Below are positions 20,601-31,027 of a DNA stretch of 64,000 nt, piece by piece; the stretch's first letter is position 1; every line of letters starts with the position of its first letter. Both the position numbers and the translations under genes were made by a program. Below the pieces are notes generated by a model that worked only from the letters and a program-made list of their open reading frames with translations, was not told where the DNA came from and did no database searches. The stretch comes from Tetraselmis striata (Eukaryota > Chlorophyta > Chlorodendrophyceae > Chlorodendrales > Chlorodendraceae), in NCBI GenBank assembly GCA_006384855.1, contig VCJN01000908.1, positions 118,876-182,875 on the forward strand, written 5' to 3'.

Positions 20601-21899
20601 TTGGAAGCGATGGCGAACGGATTGACAAGCGCGATTTGATTGTCGTATGTGGTGTGCGTGGGACGGCAATTAGGCGCTTGCTGCTATGCAGGGCGCCAAA
20701 AATGGGAGCACGTGGTGATTGTTGGAGGGATACCGTGGCTCGACCTCCTCAACCTCCGCCCCCGCGCCCTTCCCCCATGGCAGCTCTACGGCTTCCCGCG
20801 CGCCTGCTGCGGGTTGAAAGGACCTCTGCGAGCACAGCAGCAGCGCCAAGCTCAGAGACGGGTCTGATGTGTGTGTTTACTCGCAAGTGAGTTACATCGT
20901 CAAGGCTACAAGACACGCCCCAATGGCACCCTTCGGTAGCGCCGAATGCACATGTTGCCATGCATATAAAAGGCTAATTTACTCGTGCTACGATGTTGCC
21001 TTTGACGGCGCTTTCCCTTCTAGGCTGGCCTCTCCGTTCCCGGCAGCCCCGTCTGCGACTGTATCTGCCCGTCACTCCCCGGTCCGGCGGGCGTGTCTGC
21101 GACTCATCGCACCCCGCCACTTCCACCTTGCTGTCCTTGCCCTAGCGCCGACACCACTATATATACGGGTCGCCAAGCGCCGCGCTTCCGGCGCGCCCCA
21201 CTACGCCGCAGCTAGAATCACGTGGGTTCGTTTCTCTGTATGCATGTCTCCGACCCCACGCCCGGGCTTCGGGTTCTGGGCAGTCTTGTGGGGCTGGAGA
21301 GGTTGGACTGCCCGGCATCCCCACTCGCGTGCGCAGGGTGGCGGTTGGCGGCTGCGCATCAATCGCGCACGGTACTCAATACTATGCGCTGTACTTAACT
21401 CCCGCATCCATACATGACTTCGCCGCCGCCCTGTAAATTGTACGAGGCGGGTATACCAAAGAGTGTCCACGAGCATGCCACCGGACGAAACGGTAGTTAA
21501 TACGCGGTACGTTTTATCATAACGGTATGTTGTCGCTACCTACGGGTGACATGACAGCGGTCGTCGCGGCCTCCGCGTGCGCGCACCCTGGTTGATTCGC
21601 TCGCTGCCTGTCCGCGGCGCGGCCCATCGTCACATCACGTCCTGCTCGGGCATCTGGCTCGCTCATGGCCGGGTTGCACTCCTGCGCGTCCTTGCCCGAG
21701 CTTTGGCACCCGGCCGCACCCCGCCGCCAGACAAAGCTCTACCCAAGGAAGTGGTTATTACACGCGCAGGGTCTAGTGCACACCTCGCGCCACCGAGGCA
21801 GCAGCGGCGTCGCTTGAGGCGGCAGCCTCTCGAGCGACAAAGGTGAGGAAACCCCAGTCGCTCCACATTGTGCATCGGCGGGTCTTTTGCAACTTCTTG
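20601..21899. other. Gene-free stretch
   Basis: GC-rich sequence with overlapping open frames on both strands (longest 182 codons at 20,869-21,417). None matches a family I recognise and no convincing exon chain was found. Confidence 0.35.
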
Positions 21900-22420
21900 C
21901 TCTTTTCAACCTATGCATAGTTAGCCCCGTTCTTGTATGCGCGGCGGCACTCTCTCGCTCGCCGAGCAAACTTGCCAACACGAGAGAGTGGTAGGGTATC
22001 TAGGGAGCATGCGTTCCGGACGTTGTCGTGCAAGTTCTTGGCGACGCAATCGTTGTTCGCGCTCGGAAGACGCGCTTCGAATAACCCTAAGAAAAAATCG
22101 ATGCCCTTCCCAACAACCTCGGGATGGCCCTTGGAGCTCATTAAAATCAGGTCCCTGGTAGACAACATCAACTCTTGAAGCGCCGACTGCTGCTCATTTG
22201 CGAAGTCCTCGAACTATGACCGCACGCTCCTCGCACGATCTCCCCAAGCTTGTCTTTCCACATGCTTGTCTCCCATAGGACTTGCTTGAGACCTTTCGGC
22301 TGGCCCACGTAGCCCTCCTTCGGAACACGTCCCCGATTAAAACGGTGGCGGGTCACCTGCATATGGGTCCATGTGCCAATAAGGTGAGAATGCACATAAT
22401 TATATTGATTGTGCATGCGT
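21900..22420 (-). pseudogene. DDE transposase relic
   Basis: Minus-strand translation gives KGLKQVLWETSMWKDKL, then SSRRFKS, then in another frame VGKGIDFFLGLFEARL, SANNDCVAKNLHDNV and RVGKFARRARECRRAYKNGA. This order resembles the C-terminal half of DDE-type transposases common in algal and fungal genomes (KG+KQVL-ERGLW ... ARR-LS-Q-DF ... FHCELN-IE-YWG ... R-NCDY ... AYR-G). The conserved His/Cys/Glu residues around the third acidic position are gone, and at least one frameshift or stop separates the blocks. The family assignment rests on recalled patterns only. Confidence 0.4.
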
Positions 22421-23568
22421 TCGTGGCTGTAGTAGGCTCATGCAGTGGGTAAACTTGTACCTTCTTTGTACGTGAAGTATTGTGTGCCCCCAACCTTCAG
22501 CTTGCAATCAATGTCAGAAGTGGTCAAGTGGGACCACGGGTGAGCACAACAAGATTGGAGCCAAGGCAGTCCGAGGTGATGACCGACCCGCGCTCTGGTC
22601 GCAAATGCTCTTGCTTGCCTCCGTGCAAAAGGTTTGTATCATGAACGTTGATTTAATGCACTTGCATGATGATCATTTGTTATCAACAATTGATAAATGA
22701 TAAACTGAAATATCAATTCGAATAGCTTATAAGGTGAAAGTATTTGAATGTAAATGAATTTCTGTTATTTGGCATTTTGGATAGCGCGTACCTGGCGACT
22801 TTTTTGCATGGCCAGTGCTCCAATCAACCTCAACAACCATGGTGTGGGTGTAGGCAACGCACGCAGTCAATCACATCTTGCACTCGAACCATGAACTTGT
22901 CATCGTCTCAATAACTATCGTTGTTGGTGCCGTATCGCATGTAGTGAATCCCTGGCGACTGAGTCAATGAACGCGATGCGCGCCATGCCTTCCCGACGGT
23001 ACTCGCGAATGTTGATCATGCCGCGCAGATCTTTGATGATGTCTTTGCGGGTGACACAGTGCACTCTGCGCTTCTATATTTTCTGTGGTGACTGGGTAGG
23101 CGTTGGAGCTCCGGTTGATATTAATCAGGATCTTGCGGCACCTTTCTTTTAATCATGCCGTGGAACTGATGGTGGGGTTGCATGCTTTACTTGGCGTTGT
23201 GGCTGGTGCTTGAGTCTTGTCTCGAGTCTAGAGTCTTGTTGTTGCGCTCATAGAGCAGTCGTCGAAAGCTTCTCATGTGGGGATGTCAACAGCCAAGAGC
23301 CTCTTCCGCTGTCCAGGCTAGCGTCCGGAGGCTAACAAGCACGTTATGGGTGGTTGGGGGGCTGTCGACATCTTGCTCACGGCATTCAAACGAGCGGAAC
23401 ATGCAGTTATGAAATTACCGAAAATCCGTAGTAATTTCGTACACATTTCTCAATATCAAAGATATATTTTCGTCGCAACATCCTTAGTTCAGTTTTTCAC
23501 GGACTTCTGAACATTTGTTTTTAATCTCGACCGTCCGTATTCAATTTAAAGTCGGCAAATGCGCGTAG
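22421..23568. other. Gene-free stretch, possibly more of the transposase relic
   Basis: AT-rich islands (about 22,680-22,790) separate weak open frames. Minus-strand frames around 22,960-23,150 (DIIKDLRGMINIREYRREGM) might be upstream parts of the same decayed transposase, but I cannot show it. Confidence 0.25.
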
Positions 23569-23687
23569 AATGGCGGGTCGGGCACAATCTGACATGTCCA
23601 AATTGACAAGAATTGACAAAGTTGGACAGCTACACATGCTCGAAACTTTGTAAATTGGACGATCCAGAACATGCCCGAGCCACCATT
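23569..23687. repeat. Imperfect inverted repeat (hairpin-type)
   Basis: The left arm (AATGGCGGGTCGGGCA...CCAAATTGACAAG) is partly complementary to the right arm (...TAAATTGGACGATCC...TGCCCGAGCCACCATT). The arms are about 55 bases with mismatches and lie almost directly adjacent. It could be a solo MITE-like hairpin; no coding content. Confidence 0.5.
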
Positions 23688-24710
23688 CGACGTGCAATGG
23701 CCGATTTTCTACTTCGATGTTGGCTTCAAATGTCCAGAAAATTACGTTTGCAAGTGCGCGATGTCCAAAAAACATCTCGTGGACACGCTATGATATTCCC
23801 GCCTCGTGTACCATTTTTGTTGGACAATTTACGACGTCGTGGACGGTACAGGGTACCAAAAACGCCCGAATATTGCGCTGGTCGGGTTTCCCTCCTCGCC
23901 ACCTGCTTATGACGGTGGGGTGCGCGGAACCCCCGGCCGGGGCCACCACCATTGCAATCCATTGATCGCTGCGCGTCCGTACGCGCTGTCTCTTCGTTAG
24001 GTGACCGCTGCTCTCCGGCAGCTGGCAGTAGATGAGGTGTCACCTGGGTTATTGATGGTGCCGTCTGCCTTGTCTCGGCCTCGACGCCGCGGCGCCTCAG
24101 CACTGTTTGTACTCGTACACGTACCGGCCTGCCATCGGAAATTTATATTACCCATTTATTAGGCATTCCAGTTCACAGTTGCGACTACTCCTACAGGTAC
24201 CGCAGTACCGGTACACGATGATCAGTGCCTACCCCTCACCTGGTACTCCTGTCTACCTGTCCTCCTGGTACGGTGCTGCTGACCTGCTGCTGACGGTGCG
24301 CCGAATTTTGGCCAGCGTCGCTTCGGGCGTTCAATCGGTGCTGAGCTTACTGCTGGTGTTGATATAGCCGGGCTGCCGAGTTGCCACGCGACAACTTGGC
24401 CTCACTTTCGACTATGGTGGCCCCGACAAGAAGTGCATAAACGGGGATCAAGAGACCGGCGTGCACAGAAAAATACCAACGGGCAGAGTCTTCATCGCGG
24501 TGAGTCGCGCGGCAACCATGTAGCCGCTCGTATCTGTTGTCACATACGCAGTTGTAAATTTATGCGCGGCGCGTCACAGCACTTAGTCGCTATTCTGCAC
24601 TTTGCATTTATATACATACGTGCTGCTAGACATACCGTCTTGGACCCACTTTCCCCATACCAAGAGCGCACACCGGCGGCGCAACAAGCCCACGCGCAGC
24701 AACAGCCGCG
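23688..24710. other. Gene-free stretch upstream of the VWA/Cache gene
   Basis: Holds short frames only. The last few hundred bases precede ATG 24,711 and should include its promoter and 5' UTR. A TTTATATACATA stretch near 24,606-24,617 is a possible TATA-like site about 95 bases before the ATG. Confidence 0.35.
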
Positions 24711-27700
24711 ATGCCACCAGCAGCACGCACGTGTTTGCTGCTGCTGCTGCTCACATCAGCGGTGGCGCCAGCTGCGCCTCAAGCTGATTATGGGAACACC
24801 ACCCGCTTCGAGGTCCGCTCCGGGGGAGAAGGTGAGCGCTCGACAGCCTCCTGGGGTAGTCTGGTGGTCGGTTATAGGAGCGGGGGACGGGGGGCAGGGG
24901 CTGACCTGCTGTGTCTACGTGTCGTCGGACTACAGGGCTGGACCCCGCCGCGGTGCTGGATGACGCCTTTGCTACGAAGGAGAGTGCCGTCCTGCGAATG
25001 AAAGCCCTCATGGAGGCAGCGTGGGCTAACCGCAGCGCCGCCGATACGGACTGTGTCGCGCCTTCTGCGTGCGCCAAGCGCCTGGAGGAGCCCGCCTGCG
25101 ACGTGCAGTTTGGCAGCAGTGTCGGCTGCCAGTGCAACGGACGTGCGGTTGACGACGCCGGCTACGTCGTGAAGGCGTCGGCGCTAGTGGGTACATCGGG
25201 GGCTGACGTCAAGGCTGTGGTGTGCGCGGCGAACCAGTTTCGCGCAGAGCTCCCCGAGCTGTACTATGACCTCGTGGAGACGGGCGACACGAAGTGGATA
25301 TACTACGGCACCGCCTCCGGCGCGCTGCTCAACTTTCCCGGCTTCCTGTGGCCTCGCGACCGGGATGGCTGTGACGCCACCTACGACCCGCGCCGTCGGC
25401 CATGGATGATGTCAGCGGCCACAGGTAACGCACAGGTCCCGCTACTCCTGCCGTTGTGATGTACTGCTGTTCTGCTACTGATACGATGGCACCAGGCTAG
25501 GGATATTTAGCCCGTTTTCAATGGCAGGCCCGAAGAATGTGGTGTTCATCTTAGACACCAGCGGCAGCATGAGGCAGAACAATCGCCTGGGCCGACTCAA
25601 GGAAGCCTTTCGCGCAGCGAGCGCCTCCCTCACACACACCGACTACGTGGGCGTCATCGAGTTCAACACAGGGGCAAAGAACTACGAGGGACTGACGACG
25701 CTCGCGAAGGCGCTGCCCGGGTTCCGAGAGCGCCTGGTGTCCTGGGTGGATACCTTCCAGGACGGCGGCAATACCAACTTCCAGGCCGCCTTTGGGTGAG
25801 TGCGCCCATCATTCCCGCGACGCCCCGGCAAGAGCTGTCATATGCATAGATGCATATGGAAGCAACTGTAAGATTGTGCAGCTATCAGTTGTATACATGT
25901 GCGCCGATGTATGTGTTTGGGTGCAGAGGCAGTGTTGAATATGATGATCCAGGTAATCTGCACATGGCATCATGCACAACTGAATGTGAGTATGTCATAG
26001 ATTGCACCCTGAAAACGAACAAGAAAGCATTGACTATTGTTCCGCGCATGACTTGGCGATTGAGCAGCCCCACTTTATTGACAATGCATGACCATGGTGC
26101 ATATGATCACCCATCGATGTGGCCCATGTCTGTGCAGAGCTGCGTTCCAGCTGGTCGACTCTTCAAAAACCAAAGGCTACCATGCAGGTTGCCACACCGC
26201 GTACGTATTTGTCACGGACGGCAAGGCGGAAAGCCCGGTGGCTATGATCCAGGAGCGCCAGCGCAGGGTCCCGGACGAGCACTTCTTCATCATTAGCCTT
26301 GGCTCCGGCACCGACCAGCAGGAGCTGCAGCAGCTGGCGTGCAGCGTGCGAGGCGTCTACTATAACGTCCCAGACGGCTCATCCGACGAAGCCGACGTTG
26401 TTCTACTGCAGGTGGCGACCCAGTCAGCCAGCCTGCCTTGCTGTCTACCCATGCTGCAGCTGTCTAGATATGCAGCATGCTCTGCCAAATGTGCAATAAT
26501 CTGTTGGTGGAGGGATTATTTCCTGGCTTCAGGCTGGTTACGCCTAACCCGTCCTCGTGAGTATGTGCCCTGCGACATGTTGTGTTCATCGCAGGCCATG
26601 ACTTCTTTCTACCGCTACTTTGCGCTCCACAAGTCGCTCAGCAAGGTGGAGGGTGTTGTGTGGAGCGAGCCCTACACCAGCATCCCTGACATCTGGGGGA
26701 CACTCTCCACCGCCGCCTCCCCGGTGTACGACAAGTCCCGGGAGCCATGGCACATGTTGGGCGTCGCCGCCGCGGACAGCACAATGTGTGATCTATACCA
26801 GAAGGCGGAGCCGCTGGCACCAGAGCCGGTGTGGCCAGCGTCCACCGTCAACGGGTGCCAGTGTATGGATTCCTTCAAGTACGAGGTGAGGCACTAGCAG
26901 CAGCGAAATGAACTTCTCATGTAGTCTAAGATCCATAGGGTCAACAGACTATTCAGCAAGTGCTATAGCTAGGTAGAAGGCGACGACACCCAATTATGTG
27001 CAATGATTATGCCACTATTGATACCCATGTACAATTTCATCTGGCGGTGTTTTACTTGCAATGCTTATACTATATTCATCTCTCCCTGTATCTCTATCTT
27101 GATGTGTCATATAAGACGCGGGGCTTTTTCAACCCCCCAGTCCCTCATTTCCCTCACTGTCCAATTGCTCCACACTCGTGCAGGGCAAGAGGTACTCTTC
27201 CTGCACTATGGACGACTGGTCCGTGCCGTGGTGTGCCACAGAGCGTTGTGGTGCGTGTGACACCGCTAGTGTGAGTACCGGTTGCTGGGATGACTGCACC
27301 CCGGCCGGCGCGGAGGCTGTCGTGGAGGGTCGCCTGCTGGAGCAGGGCGCATCATGGTGTGAGCCTCTCCGGTTGGACGACTGTGCGCTGGAAGTGCTGC
27401 GCGGCGAGGACTACTGTGGCGGCGACATTGCGGCTTCCTGCAGCCTTGAGCAGATGGATGCCTACCGCTGGGCTGTCTATGGAGAGGCGTCTTCCTCTTC
27501 CAGGTAGTGGTGGTCACCTCTGCGGCCTGCAACTCCTGAATGAATCGCAGTGCTATGTCATACTTGCACTGATATCCGATTTGCTAAGTGTTGTGCCTCT
27601 AATCCGTGCAAACCCACCCCACTCCCACTGATACCTTTGCAGCAATGCCCAGTGGGCCAAGCCTGGCTTTGAGGACAGTTGGTCCGATTCCAGCCAGTGG

Positions 27701-28126
27701 GCCCGGGGGACAGTCTACGAGCAGGGCAATGAGGACGACTGCGATTGCAGCGCGGACATGAAGCCAAACTGCGTGTGCGCTGCTATCGAGGCAGCACGCC
27801 TGGCTCGGGAGGCCAGCCAAGGCGACGGACCCCCTGTGGTGGGAATTATCATTGGCGTGGCGGTGGCCCTCATAGCGGCCCTGGTGGCTGTTTGCTTTTG
27901 GATAGCCTGCAGGAGATCGCGCCGTGGTGGCAAACACCCTGCCAGTGGCAGTGCAGAGCCTGCACAGCCCGCGCATGGGTCCGCAACCCTGCAGGGGTCT
28001 GCTCCGTCGGCGCCGCAGTGGCCGCCAGCTGGGCAGCAAATTCACATGCCCTCCTATCCGACAACCAGCAGCTCCTCGGGACAGCCTCACGGTGGCTCTG
28101 TTGTTATGGGCGTCCCGAAATACTAA
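24711..28126 (+). CDS. VWA/Cache-domain type I membrane protein, alpha2delta-like
   Basis: Model: exons 24711-24831, 24936-25424, 25528-25795, 26138-26411, 26595-26885, 27184-27503, 27643-28126; 748 residues, one frame. Signal peptide at residues 1-25 (hydrophobic LLLLLL core). First extracellular part: Cys-rich, then a Cache-like segment ending in TYDPRRRPWMMSA. VWA domain: VVFILDTSGSM, later GNTNF and FVTDG, which completes the DxSxS...T...D metal-ion site. A second Cache-like segment (SEPYTSIPDIWGTLSTAASPVYD, SREPWHMLGV) and Cys-rich repeats follow. One transmembrane helix (GIIIGVAVALIAALVAVCFW) lies at about residues 645-670, then a Pro/Ser/Gln-rich cytoplasmic tail. The YDPR-x-RPW end joined directly to VWA is the architecture of calcium-channel alpha2delta subunits. 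The ligand and partner are unknown. Intron 4 (183 bases) has no stop, so its retention would keep the frame. Confidence 0.85.
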
Positions 28127-28280
28127 GCATTGGCCACACCAACTTCATCTCTTCATCTGGGGGATTGTGCCGTAACCCGCAATCAGTGGGGGGCTGATCA
28201 AATCTCCTGCCTGAATTGCTGCCTGCCCCACTCTAATTTATAGACCCCGTCTCACGGAGGTGCCAGTGAAGAAAGTATTG

Positions 28281-28285
28281 TGTAA
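28281..28285 (+). terminator. TGTAA poly(A) signal of the VWA/Cache gene
   Basis: TGTAA 155 bases after the stop codon, followed by AAA; this is the standard green-algal poly(A) signal and a plausible distance. Confidence 0.6.
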
Positions 28286-28289
28286 AAAC

Positions 28290-31027
28290 ATTAAGAGAGT
28301 GGACGCAGTTGTCATGATGTCCAAGCTCCCTGGGAACCGACATCACACTAGCATATTCAGTCACTGTAGCTCAGTCACCGCAGCTTGAGTCAGCATCATC
28401 AGCAGAGGAGTCAGAGGACCGAGTGCGCCAGGGCAGGGGCAAATGATGCAGCATGAGTAACGGTTCCATTGCTAATAGCATGGTGGCAATGTGACAGTGG
28501 TTCAACGCCATGAGATAAAGGCACCTGCTAGTTGACCTCAAAGATCCACTAGAGAAGCGCGCCATCTGTTACGTTCATCTCCTGATTTCCTGCTTACCGT
28601 GTATCTCGACACGACAGAGATGAGACAGAGGGGGGTATTTCATTTGAAGAGGCTCAGGTGATTGTGAAGGGCATCAGCTGCGGTACAGTAGTACGCCCTG
28701 TGCACTACAAGTTTTGTAGTTATTATATCTACATTTGCATATCGCCATGCAGCAACAATAACATTCAACATTATGTATCCTGCTATAGCTATTTCTCTCA
28801 TCGTCCTCAATAATGACCTGTTTCTGAATGGGTGCTGATGCTTGCTTTTGCTGTGAAGACCAGCAGCAGCTCTGATCCTTATCATTCAATATCTGTTTGG
28901 AACTGATCCTTAACAGCTGCGGTAATAGTGATGACATGAGTTCCCTGCTTGGAGTAGGGTGAAACCAGTGATACGTACATACATGTCAAGCATGTGTTGC
29001 GTCTGCTGCTGTTCCATGTAACTCGTAGTGCAAACAGTATGTGCTTAAAGACATCAGCAGAAGAGCCATGCGTCTGCTGCTGTTCCTTATAACTACACAT
29101 GTTCTGCTGATGTCACACCATCGCGCCACCAGTCAAGCATTTCAATAACCATGCCGGCTCGGCGCACCGAACAGCTAACAATTTCCGAAACCGATTTACA
29201 TCCACATTCTTCGCTGCTTGCAGATGGAATCATCAATGAACACCCAGCCACCCACATTTGTCGATCCGCGTTGGCCATAGATGCATGCTGTACCTGCGTG
29301 GCCACCTACGGCCACGGATCCATGACGCCGTGTGTGTTGCCAATCATGCATCGACGATGCCAGCAATGACAACAACTAGGATCAATACCATTGCACTGCA
29401 GTATAGCAGGTTCGTTATGGCGAGAACAGCATGTCGGGTAACTGTAGTGTAGTCAGCAACATTCAGTAGCATGCACTGTCGAGCACGATACTTTTGGGAA
29501 TGTGTCACTGGGTTTATATAGAGTGTCTGTGCTGAATAATAAGCAGACGGAGGTTGAAGCCCATGTTGCTGGAGTTCAAGACCGTCCATGCGGTACGGGG
29601 TCAAGTACCCTGCGGTGCCCCGGGCCGCAGTTGTGAATTGGTTTGAGCGCTCCTTGTTGGGCGACATGCAACGGGGGCTGGCAGTGCGGGATGCGGCGTG
29701 GCACAACACGGAGCCGGGACATAGGGCCCACTTCGAGACATCCTGGACATGTCGGAGTGCATGGTAACACGGGCATGGCCTTCGGTATTGTGGGTGATGT
29801 CAGCAAGGGGGTGCGCCGCACGGTGCGCGCTGTCGGCTGTCGCATGCTTAACCGCGGATCGAAGCTCCCTCTCATCGCGGGGCACTCGGTAGTGCTCCAC
29901 TTGGGCTCACCGCCAGGTCTTACTCGAAAGAGATTTCCTGGGGGTCTACCCTGAGCTTGGTGGCGGCTCGCTTCCTCATCTGACGACGGCGCATATTCGT
30001 CCACCATCCCGTTGCCGAAGCTGCACAGCGCGTCCGTGGATCACACTCGCATAAACCTGCGCGCATGGCCTGGACTCTGAACCCCGGCGCGCATCACTGA
30101 TCCATCCCGCCTTGTGTGGGATGCAGACGCATTTCAGCAAGCGGCTTATGTTGATCCTTATTGGCGACGAGTGCTTTTAGAAAATAGCGGTCGATCATAG
30201 ATAGGGTCGTAGCGATAGATCATTTGATATAGCGACTACTGGATTTTCTTCTGGATTTCTGCATGGATTTCTTGAATTTTGCAGCTAGCACATGTAATCT
30301 AATATACTGGCCGCTTTGTCTCGCCAGGAATAGCAAGGTTATTCGTTTAGCTATAGCAAGGTTATTAGTTGAGACGCGAAGCGCTGCGCGCCGGCGCGCG
30401 CGATGTTTCGCAGCGCAGCATCATCGGCGACTATAGCGAGCGCCACGTCGCAGGCGGCGACGACGAACGATCGTCGACGACGGCACGGACGATCGCGCAC
30501 GGCTGCTCGACGAACAAGAGAACCGTCGTCGCTTGCTGCCGCCGTGTCTTGCTCCCCGCCACGCGGGCGACAATTGCGCTTCGCTTCTGAACGCTGTTAA
30601 GTAGCACGCCACAGCCCCTCTCGCCGCGACAACGAAACGCCGTCCTGTCCTACAGCGACCCACAAGCATCTGACGTCGGTACGGGGCCGCCCTTCTCCAC
30701 CCCGCAGTATCCACCCGTCGTTGGGGCGGCGGCTGAGCCGACATCAGAAGACTACCTCCGCCACGCTCCACTTGCCTCCCTCCCTAGATCCTCTCATGCT
30801 CGCCACCCAGAACCCCTTTTCACATCCTGCTTCCGGGATCGATATGTGCTGCACAGTCCAATCTCGCCACCCCTGACTGCGCCGCTGCGAGAGGGGGCTG
30901 CGGCCAGAGTCCAATTTCTTTGCCGCCCTCCCTGTAGCAGAAGCGTGACGCGGTGACGCTTGCTGTGGCCGGCCGTCCTCTCCTCTTCCTTCTCTTCCGG
31001 ACAGTTCGGGACACGCGCATTGGCAGG
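28290..31027. other. Gene-free stretch between VWA/Cache and COQ8 genes
   Basis: No supported gene. A short direct repeat (GCGTCTGCTGCTGTTCC) occurs at about 28,998 and 29,069. A 25-base match to the 2.1-kb region lies near 29,130-29,155. The 29,560-30,170 part has overlapping open frames on both strands (plus: GMAFGIVGDVSKGVRRTVR; minus: 143 codons) and may be a decayed gene or element that I do not recognise. 30,370-30,600 is rich in CGACGA-type repeats. Confidence 0.35.
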
